DNA of 64,000 nucleotides. Source: Bradyrhizobium sp. 1(2017). GTDB lineage: Bacteria; Pseudomonadota; Alphaproteobacteria; Rhizobiales; Xanthobacteraceae. The stretch spans positions 7,584,001 to 7,648,000 of the forward strand of contig NZ_CP050022.2 in the NCBI RefSeq assembly GCF_011602485.2, read 5' to 3'. Positions 45,505 through 53,955 of the stretch are shown here, one piece after another. The notes beneath the pieces were generated by a model. That model did no database searches, was not told where the DNA came from, and saw nothing but the letters and a program-made list of their open reading frames with translations. Position 1 is the first letter of the stretch. Each line of letters starts with the position of its first letter. The position numbers were made by a program, and so were the translations under genes.

Positions 45505-47103
45505 ATGCGGAGCGTTTGGGCGCTCGCCGCAATGGCGGCGCTATCTGTGCTGACGGCCTCAACCGCAACGCTGGCTGGCGAGCCCAAGCAGGGCGGTGTC
45601 CTGCGGATGTATCACCGCGACAGTCCCGGCAATGCCTCGATCCATGAAGGCGCGACCTACTCGCTCAACGTTCCCTTCATGCCCGTGTTCAACAACCTCG
45701 TCATCTACAAGCAGGACGTGGCGCAGAACAGCATGGACAGCATCGTGCCCGAGCTCGCCGAGAGCTGGGCCTGGGTGAACGACAACAAGACGCTGACCTT
45801 CAAGCTGCGCCAGGGCGTGAAATGGCACGACGGCAAGCCGTTCACATCGGCGGACGTCAAATGCACCTTCGACATGCTGATGGGCAAGGCGCAGCAGAAG
45901 TTCCGGCAGAACCCGCGCAAGACCTGGTACGACCAAGTCAACGACATCACGACCAACGGCGACGCCGAGGTCTCCTTCAACCTGAAGCGGCCGCAGCCCT
46001 CGCTGCTGGCGCTGCTCGCCTCGGGCTACACGCCGGTCTATCCCTGCCACGTTTCGCCGGCCGAGATGCGCACCCACCCGATCGGCACCGGCCCATTCAA
46101 ATTCGTCGAGTTCAAGGCCAATGAATCCATCAAGCTGACCCGCAATCCCGACTATTGGCGCAAGGGGCGACCCTATCTCGACGGCATCGAGTTCACCATC
46201 ATCCCGAACCGCTCGACGGCGATGCTCGCCTTCGTCGCCGGCAAGTTCGACATGGCCTTCCCGACGGAGGTCACGATCCCGCTGGTGAAGGACGTCAAGT
46301 CGCAGGCGCCGAACGCGATCTGCGAGATCGCGCCGACCAATGTGGCGACCAACATCATCGTCAACTCGACCTCGCCGCCGTTCGACAACGTCGACATCCG
46401 CCGCGCCATGGCGATGGCGCTCGACCGCAAGGCTTTCATCTCGATCATGTTCGAAGGCCAGGGCGACATCGGCGGCACCATGCTGCCGCCGCCGAACGGC
46501 CTGTGGGGCATGCCCAAGGAGATGCTGGAGACCATTCCGGGCTATGGCCCCGACGTGAAGGCCAACCGCGAGGAGGCGAAGAAGCTGATGCAGAAGGCCG
46601 GCTACGGGCCGGATAAGCATCTCGCCGTGAAGGTCTCCACCCGCAACATCCCGATCTATCGCGATCCCGCGGTGATCCTGATCGACCAGCTCAAGAACAT
46701 CTATATCGACGGCGAGCTCGACGTCGTCGAAACCGCGAACTGGTTCCCGAAGGTCGCGCGCAAGGATTACATGATCGGGCTCAATCTCACCGGCAATGCC
46801 GTGGACGATCCCGACCAGTCCTTCTACGAGAACTATTCCTGCGGCTCGGAACGCAATTACACCAATTATTGCAACAAGGAGATCGAAAAGCTGTTCGACG
46901 TGCAGTCGCAGGAGACCAACGTCGAGAAGCGCAAAAAGCTGGTCTGGGACATCGACAAGAAGTTGCAGGAGGACGTCGCGCGGCCCATCATCTTCCACAG
47001 CCGCATGGGCAGCTGCTGGCAGTCCTACGTCAAGGGCATCACGATCATGACCAACAGCTCCTATAACGGCTATCGCTACGAGGATGTGTGGCTGGACAAG
47101 TAG
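45505..47103 (+). CDS. Peptide/nickel-type ABC substrate-binding protein
   Basis: ATG 45505, seven bases after GGAGG, is better placed than ATG 45499. The 532-residue protein has a signal peptide (about 1-24, ending TATLAGEP) and a family-5 solute-binding fold: NLVIY, VPELAESW, GVKWHDGKPFTSADV and GTGPFKF are standard landmarks. No lipobox Cys is present. It opens a five-gene importer. Family-5 proteins bind oligopeptides, opines or other bulky organic ligands; the neighbouring ligase and dehydrogenase suggest the last. Confidence 0.93.
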   Translation: MRSVWALAAMAALSVLTASTATLAGEPKQGGVLRMYHRDSPGNASIHEGATYSLNVPFMPVFNNLVIYKQDVAQNSMDSIVPELAESWAWVNDNKTLTFKLRQGVKWHDGKPFTSADVKCTFDMLMGKAQQKFRQNPRKTWYDQVNDITTNGDAEVSFNLKRPQPSLLALLASGYTPVYPCHVSPAEMRTHPIGTGPFKFVEFKANESIKLTRNPDYWRKGRPYLDGIEFTIIPNRSTAMLAFVAGKFDMAFPTEVTIPLVKDVKSQAPNAICEIAPTNVATNIIVNSTSPPFDNVDIRRAMAMALDRKAFISIMFEGQGDIGGTMLPPPNGLWGMPKEMLETIPGYGPDVKANREEAKKLMQKAGYGPDKHLAVKVSTRNIPIYRDPAVILIDQLKNIYIDGELDVVETANWFPKVARKDYMIGLNLTGNAVDDPDQSFYENYSCGSERNYTNYCNKEIEKLFDVQSQETNVEKRKKLVWDIDKKLQEDVARPIIFHSRMGSCWQSYVKGITIMTNSSYNGYRYEDVWLDK

Positions 47104-47145
47104 CGCGGGCCGCGGGCAGCTGACAGGTTCGACGGGAGGCGGTGC

Positions 47146-48093
47146 ATGTTTGCCTATCTGGTGCGGCGCCTGTTCCTGATGCTCGTGACCCTGTTCGGGA
47201 TCTCGATCGTCATCTTCTTCCTGCTGCGCATCGTCCCCGGCAACATCGTCGACATCCTGTTCGCCGCCGCCGGTTATGTCGATCCCGCCGATAAGGCCAA
47301 TCTGGAGAAGGAGCTCGGCATCGACGGGCCGCTGATCGTGCAATATTGGCACTGGATCAGCGGGTTCCTGCGCGGCGATTTTGGCTATTCCTACGTCTCC
47401 GAAAAGCCGGCACTCCAGGAGATCCTGCCGCGGATCCCGATCACGGCGCGCCTTGCCGGCCTCGCATTGTTGTTCTCGGCCTCCATCGGCATCCCGCTCG
47501 GCGTCATCAGCGCGGTGAAGCAGGGCACGAAACTCGACTACGCCCTGCGCGTCGTCAGCCTCAGCGGATTGTCGCTGCCTTCGTTCTGGCTCGGCCTTCT
47601 GATTCTGACCGCATCGGTGGCGATGTTCGGCCAGATGCCGATCTTTAATCCCAATCCGCAGACCTGGCTCGAGGCGTTCGCAACCTATGCCGTCCCGGCC
47701 GCCGCCGTCGGTTTCCGCAGCGCGGCGCTGACCATGCGCATCACACGCTCCTCGATGCTGGAGGTGCTGCGACAGGATTACATCCGCACCGCCCGCGCCA
47801 AGGGCGCGTCCGATGCCGCCGTGAACTATCACCACGCGCTGAAGAATGCGATCCTGCCCGTCATCACCGTGATCGGCATCGAGGCCGCGTTCCTGATCGG
47901 CGGCCTGATCGTGACCGAGACGGTATTCAACATTCCCGGCGTCGCCCGCTACCTGGTCGAGGCGATCCGCTGGCGCGATTATCCGATCGTGCAGAACCTC
48001 GTGATGTTCATTGCGGTCGTGGTGGTGTTCGCGAATTTCACCGTCGACATGCTCTACGCGGTGTTCGATCCGCGGATCAGGTACACGGATTAG
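47146..48093 (+). CDS. ABC importer permease, DppB type
   Basis: The 315-residue protein has six predicted helices, the N-terminal FAYLVRRLFLMLVTLFGISI typical of DppB/OppB, and the EAA-loop stretch EVLRQDYIRTARAKGASD that docks on the ATPases. It is 42 bases after the binding protein and 9 bases before the second permease. It forms half of the membrane channel. Confidence 0.95.
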   Translation: MFAYLVRRLFLMLVTLFGISIVIFFLLRIVPGNIVDILFAAAGYVDPADKANLEKELGIDGPLIVQYWHWISGFLRGDFGYSYVSEKPALQEILPRIPITARLAGLALLFSASIGIPLGVISAVKQGTKLDYALRVVSLSGLSLPSFWLGLLILTASVAMFGQMPIFNPNPQTWLEAFATYAVPAAAVGFRSAALTMRITRSSMLEVLRQDYIRTARAKGASDAAVNYHHALKNAILPVITVIGIEAAFLIGGLIVTETVFNIPGVARYLVEAIRWRDYPIVQNLVMFIAVVVVFANFTVDMLYAVFDPRIRYTD

Positions 48094-48102
48094 GAGATCA
48101 GC

Positions 48103-48996
48103 TTGGCCGCGATCGACTTCGACGTTGAACTGAGACGCGCCGGGGCGCATGCGACCGGCGGCTGGCGGCGCGTGCTGTTCATGGCGCAGCGGCACGTGCT
48201 GGGCGCGGCCGGGCTCGTCATCATGACGGCGTTCGTGCTCACCGCGATCTTCGCCGACTTCATCGCGCGCTACGATCCGCTGACGGTCGATTCCACCCGC
48301 GCACTGATGCGGCCCAGCCTGGCGCACTGGATGGGCACCGACTCCTTCGGCCGCGACGTCTTCAGCCGCGTCATCCACGGCGCACGGATCTCGCTTGCGG
48401 TCGGGCTCGGCTCGACCGCGCTCGGCGGCACCATCGGGGTGATCGTGGGGCTCACCTCCGGCTATCTCTCCGGATGGGTCGACCTCATCTTCCAGCGCGT
48501 CTCGGACGTCCTCCAGGCGCTGCCGCTGCTAGTGCTCGCGCTGGTGATGACGGCGGCGCTCGGTCCGTCCTTGCCGAACGTCATCCTCGCCATCGCCATT
48601 CCACTGATCCCGACGGTCGCGCGCGTGATCCGCGCCAACACGCTGGCGCTGCGCGAGCAGCCGTTCGTGGAAGCCGCGAAATCGATCGGCATGAGCGAGA
48701 TGCGGATCGCGCTGCGACACGTGCTGCCGAACACGCTGGCGCCCCTGATCGTGCTCGCCACCGCGCAGCTCGGCTCGACCATCCTCACCGAAGCCTCCCT
48801 CTCCTTCCTCGGCCTCGGCATCCCCGAGCCTTATCCGTCATGGGGCCGCATGCTCTCGGAATCCGCCGCCGAATATGTCCGCACGGCGCCTTGGCTGGTG
48901 ATATTCCCGGGCATCGCCATCAGCCTCGCCGTATTCGGCGCCAACCTGTTCGGCGACGCCTTGCGCGACGTCCTCGACCCACGGCAGCGCGGCTGA
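48103..48996 (+). CDS. ABC importer permease, DppC type
   Basis: The TTG start at 48103 is supported by AGGAG upstream and by the normal family length (297 residues). An N-terminal helix precedes the conserved periplasmic segment [15 protein letters not shown] and the EAA loop [18 protein letters not shown]. It forms the other half of the channel. Its stop overlaps the next start by one base. Confidence 0.95.
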   Translation: MAAIDFDVELRRAGAHATGGWRRVLFMAQRHVLGAAGLVIMTAFVLTAIFADFIARYDPLTVDSTRALMRPSLAHWMGTDSFGRDVFSRVIHGARISLAVGLGSTALGGTIGVIVGLTSGYLSGWVDLIFQRVSDVLQALPLLVLALVMTAALGPSLPNVILAIAIPLIPTVARVIRANTLALREQPFVEAAKSIGMSEMRIALRHVLPNTLAPLIVLATAQLGSTILTEASLSFLGLGIPEPYPSWGRMLSESAAEYVRTAPWLVIFPGIAISLAVFGANLFGDALRDVLDPRQRG

Positions 48997-50003
48997 TGGC
49001 TGACAAATCCGATCTCGTGCTCGACGTGAAGAACCTGAAGACGGTGTTCTTCACCAATTCCGGCCTGTTCAAGGCCGTGGACGATCTCTCCTTCAGCGTG
49101 AAGCGCGGCGAGACGCTGGCGATCGTCGGCGAATCCGGTTGCGGCAAGAGCGTCACGGCGCTCTCGCTGATGCGGCTGGTGCCCGATCCGCCTGGCCGCA
49201 TCGTCGGCGGCTCCGTGTCGCTCGAAGGCACCGATGTATTGGCGCTGGAGGAAGCGGAGATGCGCGCGATCCGCGGCAATCGCATCTCCATGATCTTCCA
49301 GGAGCCGATGACATCGCTCAATCCGGTCATGCGGATCGGCGATCAGATCGTCGAGGCGGTGCGGCTGCACCGGAACCTGTCGGCCAAGGAGGCCGGGAAT
49401 ATCGCGGTCGAGATGCTGCGGCTGGTGCGCATCCCCGAACCGGCGCGGCGCGCACGGGAATATCCGCACCAGCTCTCCGGCGGCATGCGCCAGCGCGCGA
49501 TGATCGCGATGGCGCTGGCCTGCCGGCCGGCGCTGCTGATCGCGGACGAGCCGACCACCGCACTCGACGTCACCATCCAGGCGCAGATCCTGGCGTTGAT
49601 CCTCGATCTTCAGAAGGAGCTCGGCACCGGCCTCGTGCTGATCACGCATGATCTCGGCGTCGTCGCGCAGACCGCGCAGCGCGTGATCGTGATGTATGCG
49701 GGCCGGAAGGTCGAGGAAGCCAGCGTCGAGGCGCTGTTCGCGTCGCCAAAGCATCCCTATACGCGCGGGCTGATGGCCTCGATCCCGGCGGTGCCGGCCT
49801 CCGGCGCCGCTGCGCAGGCGCGGCTGAACGAGATTCCCGGCACTGTGCCCTCGCTGGTGCGGCTGCCACAAGGGTGCGCCTTTGCGCCGCGCTGCAAGCT
49901 CGCGATCAAGCGCTGCGAGGCCGAATATCCGCCGCTGACGGATTGGGGCGGCGGCCATCTCGCGGCGTGCTGGCGTGCGGCGGAAGTTGCGGAGGTGGCA
50001 TGA
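48996..50003 (+). CDS. ABC importer ATPase, DppD type
   Basis: The start is ATG 48996 (TGATG overlap). The 335-residue ATPase has Walker A (GESGCGKS), signature (LSGGMRQR), Walker B (LLIADEPT) and the His switch (ITHD). The C-terminal oligopeptide/dipeptide extension has the four-cysteine-like region GCAFAPRC and KRCE, which can hold an iron-sulfur cluster in this family. It is co-translated with dppC and overlaps dppF by four bases. Confidence 0.95.
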   Translation: MADKSDLVLDVKNLKTVFFTNSGLFKAVDDLSFSVKRGETLAIVGESGCGKSVTALSLMRLVPDPPGRIVGGSVSLEGTDVLALEEAEMRAIRGNRISMIFQEPMTSLNPVMRIGDQIVEAVRLHRNLSAKEAGNIAVEMLRLVRIPEPARRAREYPHQLSGGMRQRAMIAMALACRPALLIADEPTTALDVTIQAQILALILDLQKELGTGLVLITHDLGVVAQTAQRVIVMYAGRKVEEASVEALFASPKHPYTRGLMASIPAVPASGAAAQARLNEIPGTVPSLVRLPQGCAFAPRCKLAIKRCEAEYPPLTDWGGGHLAACWRAAEVAEVA

Positions 50004-50986
50004 CCGAAGCGCTGCTCGAAGTCACCGATCTCAAGAAGCATTATCCTGTGCGAGCGGGCGTGCTGCGCCGGCGGGTGGGCACCGTGCATGCGGTCGATGG
50101 CGTGTCGTTTTCACTCGGCACCGGCGAGACGCTCGGCCTCGTCGGTGAATCCGGCTGCGGCAAATCGACGGTGGCGCGCAGCGTGCTGCGGCTGGTGGAG
50201 CCGACCTCGGGGCAGATCCGCCTCGAGGGAGAAGACATCACCCATCTCTCCAAGTCCGATCTTCGTCCGCACCGCCGTTCGATGCAGATCGTGTTCCAGG
50301 ACCCCTTCGCCTCGCTCAATCCGCGCATGACCGCGGGCGACATCGTCGGCGAGCCGCTCGCCGTGCATGGCCTTGCGACCGGCAAGGCGCTGGAGGCGCG
50401 CGTCGCAAGGCTGTTCGAGCAGGTGGGCTTGAGGCCGGACCAGATGCGCAACTTCCCGCATCAATTCTCCGGCGGCCAACGCCAGCGCATCTGCATTGCG
50501 CGGGCGCTGGCGCTGGAGCCGCGCCTGATCGTTTGCGATGAGCCGGTCTCCGCGCTCGACGTCTCGATCCAGGCGCAGGTGATCAACCTGCTGATCGACC
50601 TGCAACGCCAGCACGGCTTCTCCTATCTCTTCATCGCGCACGACCTCGCCGTGGTCGCTCATATCAGCCACCGCGTCGCCGTGATGTATCTCGGCCGTAT
50701 CGTCGAGATCGCCGACAAGGACGAGCTGTTCCGCAACCCGCGGCACCCCTATACGCAAGCCCTACTCGCCTCCGTGCCGGTCGCCAATCCCCTCGCGAAG
50801 AAGCTGGCCCCGCTGGTGGACGGCGATGTGCCGAGCCCGGTCAACCCACCCTCGGGCTGCGCGTTTCACACGCGCTGCCGGTTCGCGATGGAGCGATGCA
50901 AGACCGAGCGGCCGGCGCTGGTGGACGCCGGCGACGGGCATCAGGTCGCGTGCTTGCTCAATGAGGGGACGGGACGGAGCCAGTAG
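50000..50986 (+). CDS. ABC importer ATPase, DppF type
   Basis: ATG 50000 overlaps the previous stop. The 328-residue protein has Walker A (GESGCGKST), signature (FSGGQRQR), Walker B ([12 protein letters not shown]) and the family C-terminal end with [15 protein letters not shown]. It completes the importer. Its last 29 bases overlap the 3' end of the gene on the other strand (50958-51770), an unusual tail-to-tail overlap. Confidence 0.95.
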   Translation: MTEALLEVTDLKKHYPVRAGVLRRRVGTVHAVDGVSFSLGTGETLGLVGESGCGKSTVARSVLRLVEPTSGQIRLEGEDITHLSKSDLRPHRRSMQIVFQDPFASLNPRMTAGDIVGEPLAVHGLATGKALEARVARLFEQVGLRPDQMRNFPHQFSGGQRQRICIARALALEPRLIVCDEPVSALDVSIQAQVINLLIDLQRQHGFSYLFIAHDLAVVAHISHRVAVMYLGRIVEIADKDELFRNPRHPYTQALLASVPVANPLAKKLAPLVDGDVPSPVNPPSGCAFHTRCRFAMERCKTERPALVDAGDGHQVACLLNEGTGRSQ

Positions 50987-51770
50987 GCCGTAACGCCCGG
51001 ATCACCGGCCAGGCCGCCAGCGCGGCCGAGAGATGCTTGAGCGTGTGGCCCGAGACGATGTGTCCGGTCGCTTCGAAGATCGTCGCGTCGCCGAGTTCGA
51101 AGAGCTTGGCGAGCACGTAGAAGACGATCACGCCGCCCAGCGGCACGCCAAGCGCACCGGGCCGGGAACGTGTCAAGGCCAGCCCCACGGCAATCGCCAT
51201 GCCGCCGAACTGTACGACAACCCACGGCGTGAGATTCTCTCGTGCCACCCAGGCCGCGAGCAGTCCCGCAACCATCATCAGAACCAGCACCGCTTCGCCC
51301 GCGCGCACGCTGATGCGCTCGCTGGCAGCGATGCCCAGAAAACCCGCGAAGGCCACCGCCATGCCGAGACGATCGGCCACGAGCCGCTGCGGCATGTCGG
51401 GATCCAGATGATAAAAACCAGAGCCCAGGCAAGTGAGGATCAGCCCGATGAAAAACCAGCTCGCACCCACGGGCGCGTCCTTGCGGGCGCGCAGCCGCTC
51501 CGAGCCCCAGACACCCATCGCGAGAAAGGCAAGATTGCTCAGCACGTCACCGGCGTTGGGGACGCCGAGCCAGTCGCGCGTATCGACGAAATGCGGGATG
51601 TGCCAGCCGGCGGCCGGCAGCGCGGGCGCGAAGAGCGCCGCGAGCGCGAGAACGAAAATCGCGATCGTCAAATATTTTTCGCGGAGTTGCGGGGCGACGA
51701 AAGGGAAACGGCGAGACACTGAGCTGAGGATGGCATCGGTCGCCTGGACGGGATCATGTGCGCGGGACAT
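50958..51770 (-). CDS. CREST-superfamily (ceramidase-like) seven-helix membrane protein
   Basis: The start is ATG 51770 with GGAG upstream. The 270-residue protein has about seven helices and the scattered CREST metal-site residues in the right order: Ser117-x3-His121 (SGFYH) in helix 2, Asp133 (VADR) and His242-x3-His246 (HTLKH) in the last helix. The superfamily includes alkaline ceramidases, PAQR receptors and Per1, which are zinc-dependent hydrolases. A bacterial member is likely a lipid amidase or phospholipase-like enzyme, but the substrate is unknown. Its 5' side carries a double palindromic operator (next entry). Confidence 0.75.
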   Translation of the reverse strand: MSRAHDPVQATDAILSSVSRRFPFVAPQLREKYLTIAIFVLALAALFAPALPAAGWHIPHFVDTRDWLGVPNAGDVLSNLAFLAMGVWGSERLRARKDAPVGASWFFIGLILTCLGSGFYHLDPDMPQRLVADRLGMAVAFAGFLGIAASERISVRAGEAVLVLMMVAGLLAAWVARENLTPWVVVQFGGMAIAVGLALTRSRPGALGVPLGGVIVFYVLAKLFELGDATIFEATGHIVSGHTLKHLSAALAAWPVIRALRPTGSVPSPH

Positions 51771-51787
51771 ACGGGCTCCGAATCGAA

Positions 51788-51834
51788 TTGAACAATGTTC
51801 AATGTTTGTAGCACAAACATGAACAACGTTCAAT
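51788..51834 (-). promoter_or_regulatory. Promoter embedded in paired palindromic operators
   Basis: Two near-identical palindromes, TTGAACAATGTTCAA (51788-51802) and TGAACAACGTTCA (51820-51832), flank a third inverted repeat, ATGTTTGT-AGC-ACAAACAT (51802-51820). Read on the minus strand, the far palindrome supplies a -35 TTGAAC (51833-51828), a 17-base spacer follows, and the central repeat supplies a -10 TACAAA (51810-51805). The near palindrome then covers the start site. This is the layout of a TetR-type repressor-controlled promoter for the CREST gene. No TetR gene is adjacent. Confidence 0.6.
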
Positions 51835-51916
51835 ATCGAATAGCACAAGATTGAGCCTGAATTATATTATTGGAATCATTTGTATTTCTACGATTCGCCA
51901 GAGGCAGGCAAGGCGA

Positions 51917-51961
51917 CGGGCGCCGGTGGGCACGGCGCTTCGCGCCCTTGTCCACCCGACG
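51917..51961. repeat. Short family-C repeat
   Basis: The sequence GGTGGGCACGGCGCTTCGCG and CCCTTGTCCACCC form a hairpin similar to the other family-C copies at 14096 and 56656. It lies directly after the end of the carboxylase alpha gene on the minus strand and may end that transcript. The 80 bases between it and the CREST operator are AT-rich and otherwise blank. Confidence 0.55.
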
Positions 51962-51978
51962 GGACCGAGTAGGCCGCG

Positions 51979-53955
51979 CTAGGCGACCCCAATCTCGGCG
52001 ACGATCCTGCCCGTCGTGACTTGCTCGCCTTCGGCGACGTCGATCGCCGCCACCACGCCGTCGACGCCGGCCTTGTGGACGTGCTCCATCTTCATCGCCT
52101 CCAGTGTCAGCACCGGCTGGCCGGCGGTGACGCGCTCGCCGGGCTTCACCAGCACGGCGACGACGCGGCCGTTCATGGCGGCGCGGACTTTTCCATCTCC
52201 GCCGTTGCTCGCGGCAGCCTTCGGTGCGGCGAGCGTCAGGTCGGTTGCCGCGAGCGGAATACCGTGGTGCTGGACGTATAGAAGGTCGCCGTCGCGCAGG
52301 AACCTTGCGGTGTCCATCACGCCGTCATGGCGGAAGCGGATCGCGTCGGCATCGAGCTGGTCGATCTCGAATTTCCCCAGGCCGCCGCCGGCGGCAACGA
52401 TGTAGATGCCGTCGCGCTCGCGCGTGACCTCGAGCTCATGCGCGTGGCCAGCGATCTCGATTCTTGCGGGCAGCGGAAATGTTGCCGACAGGCTCCGGCC
52501 ACGGCGCCATGAAGGCGCGCGGGGATTCGTGACGTAGAGCAGCAGGCCGGCCAGCAGGGCAGCGAACGCGCCATCCGCCCGCGGCGCCAGCAGCTCGTCG
52601 CGATGCGCACCGATGAACGCCGTCGTGGCATCACCTTTGGCGAAGCCGGGATGCCGCAGGCACGACATCAGGAACGCCTGGTTGGTGGTCACGCCAAATG
52701 CCGCGAGCTGCTCCAGGCCGACGATCAACCGTCCCCGCGCCTCCTCGCGGCTCGCACCATGGCTGATGATCTTGGCGATCATGGAATCGTAGAACGGCGG
52801 AATCTCCGAGCCCGATTGCAGCGCATGCTCGACGCGGATGCCATCCGGCACCTGCCAGCGCACCATCCGGCCGGACTGCGGCATGAAATCCTGCGCGGCA
52901 TCTTCCGAGCAGACCCGCACCTCGATGGCGTGGCCGGAGAATTTGATGTCCTGCTGCTTGACCGGCAACGGCTCGCCGCGCGCGACGCGCAGCTGCAGCT
53001 CGACGAGATCGAGCCCGGTGATCGCCTCGGTCACGGGATGCTCGACCTGGAGCCGGGTGTTCATCTCCATGAAGTAGAACTCACCGCTCGCATCGAGCAG
53101 GAATTCGAGCGTGCCGGCGCCTTCGTAACGCAGCGCCTTGACGGCGGCGACCGCGACCTCGCCCATCTTGGCGCGGAGCTCCGGCGTTACCGCAGGTGAC
53201 GGCGCCTCCTCGATCAGCTTCTGGTGCCGCCGCTGCACCGAGCAGTCACGCTCCCCGAGATGGATGGCGTTGCCATGGCTGTCGCCGAACACCTGAATTT
53301 CGATGTGGCGCGGGTTCTGGATGGCGCGTTCGAGGATCACCGTGGGGTCACCGAACGCCGCCTTGGCCTCCGATCGCGCGCTGCGCAGGGCATCGGGAAA
53401 CGATGCTGGGTCTGTGACAAGCCGCATACCGCGTCCGCCGCCGCCGGCAACGGCCTTGATCATCACGGGAAAGCCGATCTTTCCGGCTTCCACCAGCATG
53501 ATCTCGTCGCCCTGCTCGGCGCCTTGATAGCCGGGCACGCAGGGCACGCCGGCCTTCTTCATGATTTCCTTGGCGCCGGCCTTGTTGCCCATCGCCTCGA
53601 TCGCCTGCGGCGACGGGCCGATGAAGACGAGGCCGGCATCCTTGCAGCTTCTCGCAAACTCCTCGTTCTCGGCGAGGAAACCGTAGCCGGGATGGACGGC
53701 GTCAGCGCCACTGGCTTTGGCCGCTTCAATGATCGCGGGGATGTTCAGATAGGATTGCGCCGGCAAGGCTTCGCCGATGCGCACGGCCTGATCGGCCTGC
53801 TTGACGTGGAGCGTGTCGCGATCGGCATCCGAATAGACCGCAACGACGCCAAGGCCCAGCTGCCGCGCACTGCGCATCACACGCAGTGCGATCTCGCCGC
53901 GATTTGCGACCAGAACCTTGAAGAACGGCCGATGCTGCACTGATCCGTTCCTCAT
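51979..53955 (-). CDS. Acyl-CoA carboxylase alpha subunit (biotin carboxylase + biotin carrier)
   Basis: The 658-residue protein starts with the biotin carboxylase domain (KVLVANRGEIALRVMR, then GGGGRGMR for ATP and the EMNTRLQVEHPVTE active site), continues with the linker domain, and ends with a biotin-carrier domain whose Lys622 lies in EAMKMEH. Length and layout match methylcrotonyl-CoA/geranyl-CoA/propionyl-CoA carboxylase alpha subunits. Its start overlaps the beta-subunit stop by four bases. The neighbours lack the usual leucine-degradation set (isovaleryl-CoA dehydrogenase, HMG-CoA lyase), so the true acyl-CoA is open. Confidence 0.95.
   Translation of the reverse strand: MRNGSVQHRPFFKVLVANRGEIALRVMRSARQLGLGVVAVYSDADRDTLHVKQADQAVRIGEALPAQSYLNIPAIIEAAKASGADAVHPGYGFLAENEEFARSCKDAGLVFIGPSPQAIEAMGNKAGAKEIMKKAGVPCVPGYQGAEQGDEIMLVEAGKIGFPVMIKAVAGGGGRGMRLVTDPASFPDALRSARSEAKAAFGDPTVILERAIQNPRHIEIQVFGDSHGNAIHLGERDCSVQRRHQKLIEEAPSPAVTPELRAKMGEVAVAAVKALRYEGAGTLEFLLDASGEFYFMEMNTRLQVEHPVTEAITGLDLVELQLRVARGEPLPVKQQDIKFSGHAIEVRVCSEDAAQDFMPQSGRMVRWQVPDGIRVEHALQSGSEIPPFYDSMIAKIISHGASREEARGRLIVGLEQLAAFGVTTNQAFLMSCLRHPGFAKGDATTAFIGAHRDELLAPRADGAFAALLAGLLLYVTNPRAPSWRRGRSLSATFPLPARIEIAGHAHELEVTRERDGIYIVAAGGGLGKFEIDQLDADAIRFRHDGVMDTARFLRDGDLLYVQHHGIPLAATDLTLAAPKAAASNGGDGKVRAAMNGRVVAVLVKPGERVTAGQPVLTLEAMKMEHVHKAGVDGVVAAIDVAEGEQVTTGRIVAEIGVA

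Noticed and set aside
45559..48378. A 939-codon open frame on the minus strand across the binding-protein and DppB genes
   Set aside because: It is a shadow of well-conserved plus-strand genes. The translation is rich in His, Arg and Asp without any domain, as GC-rich antisense frames usually are.
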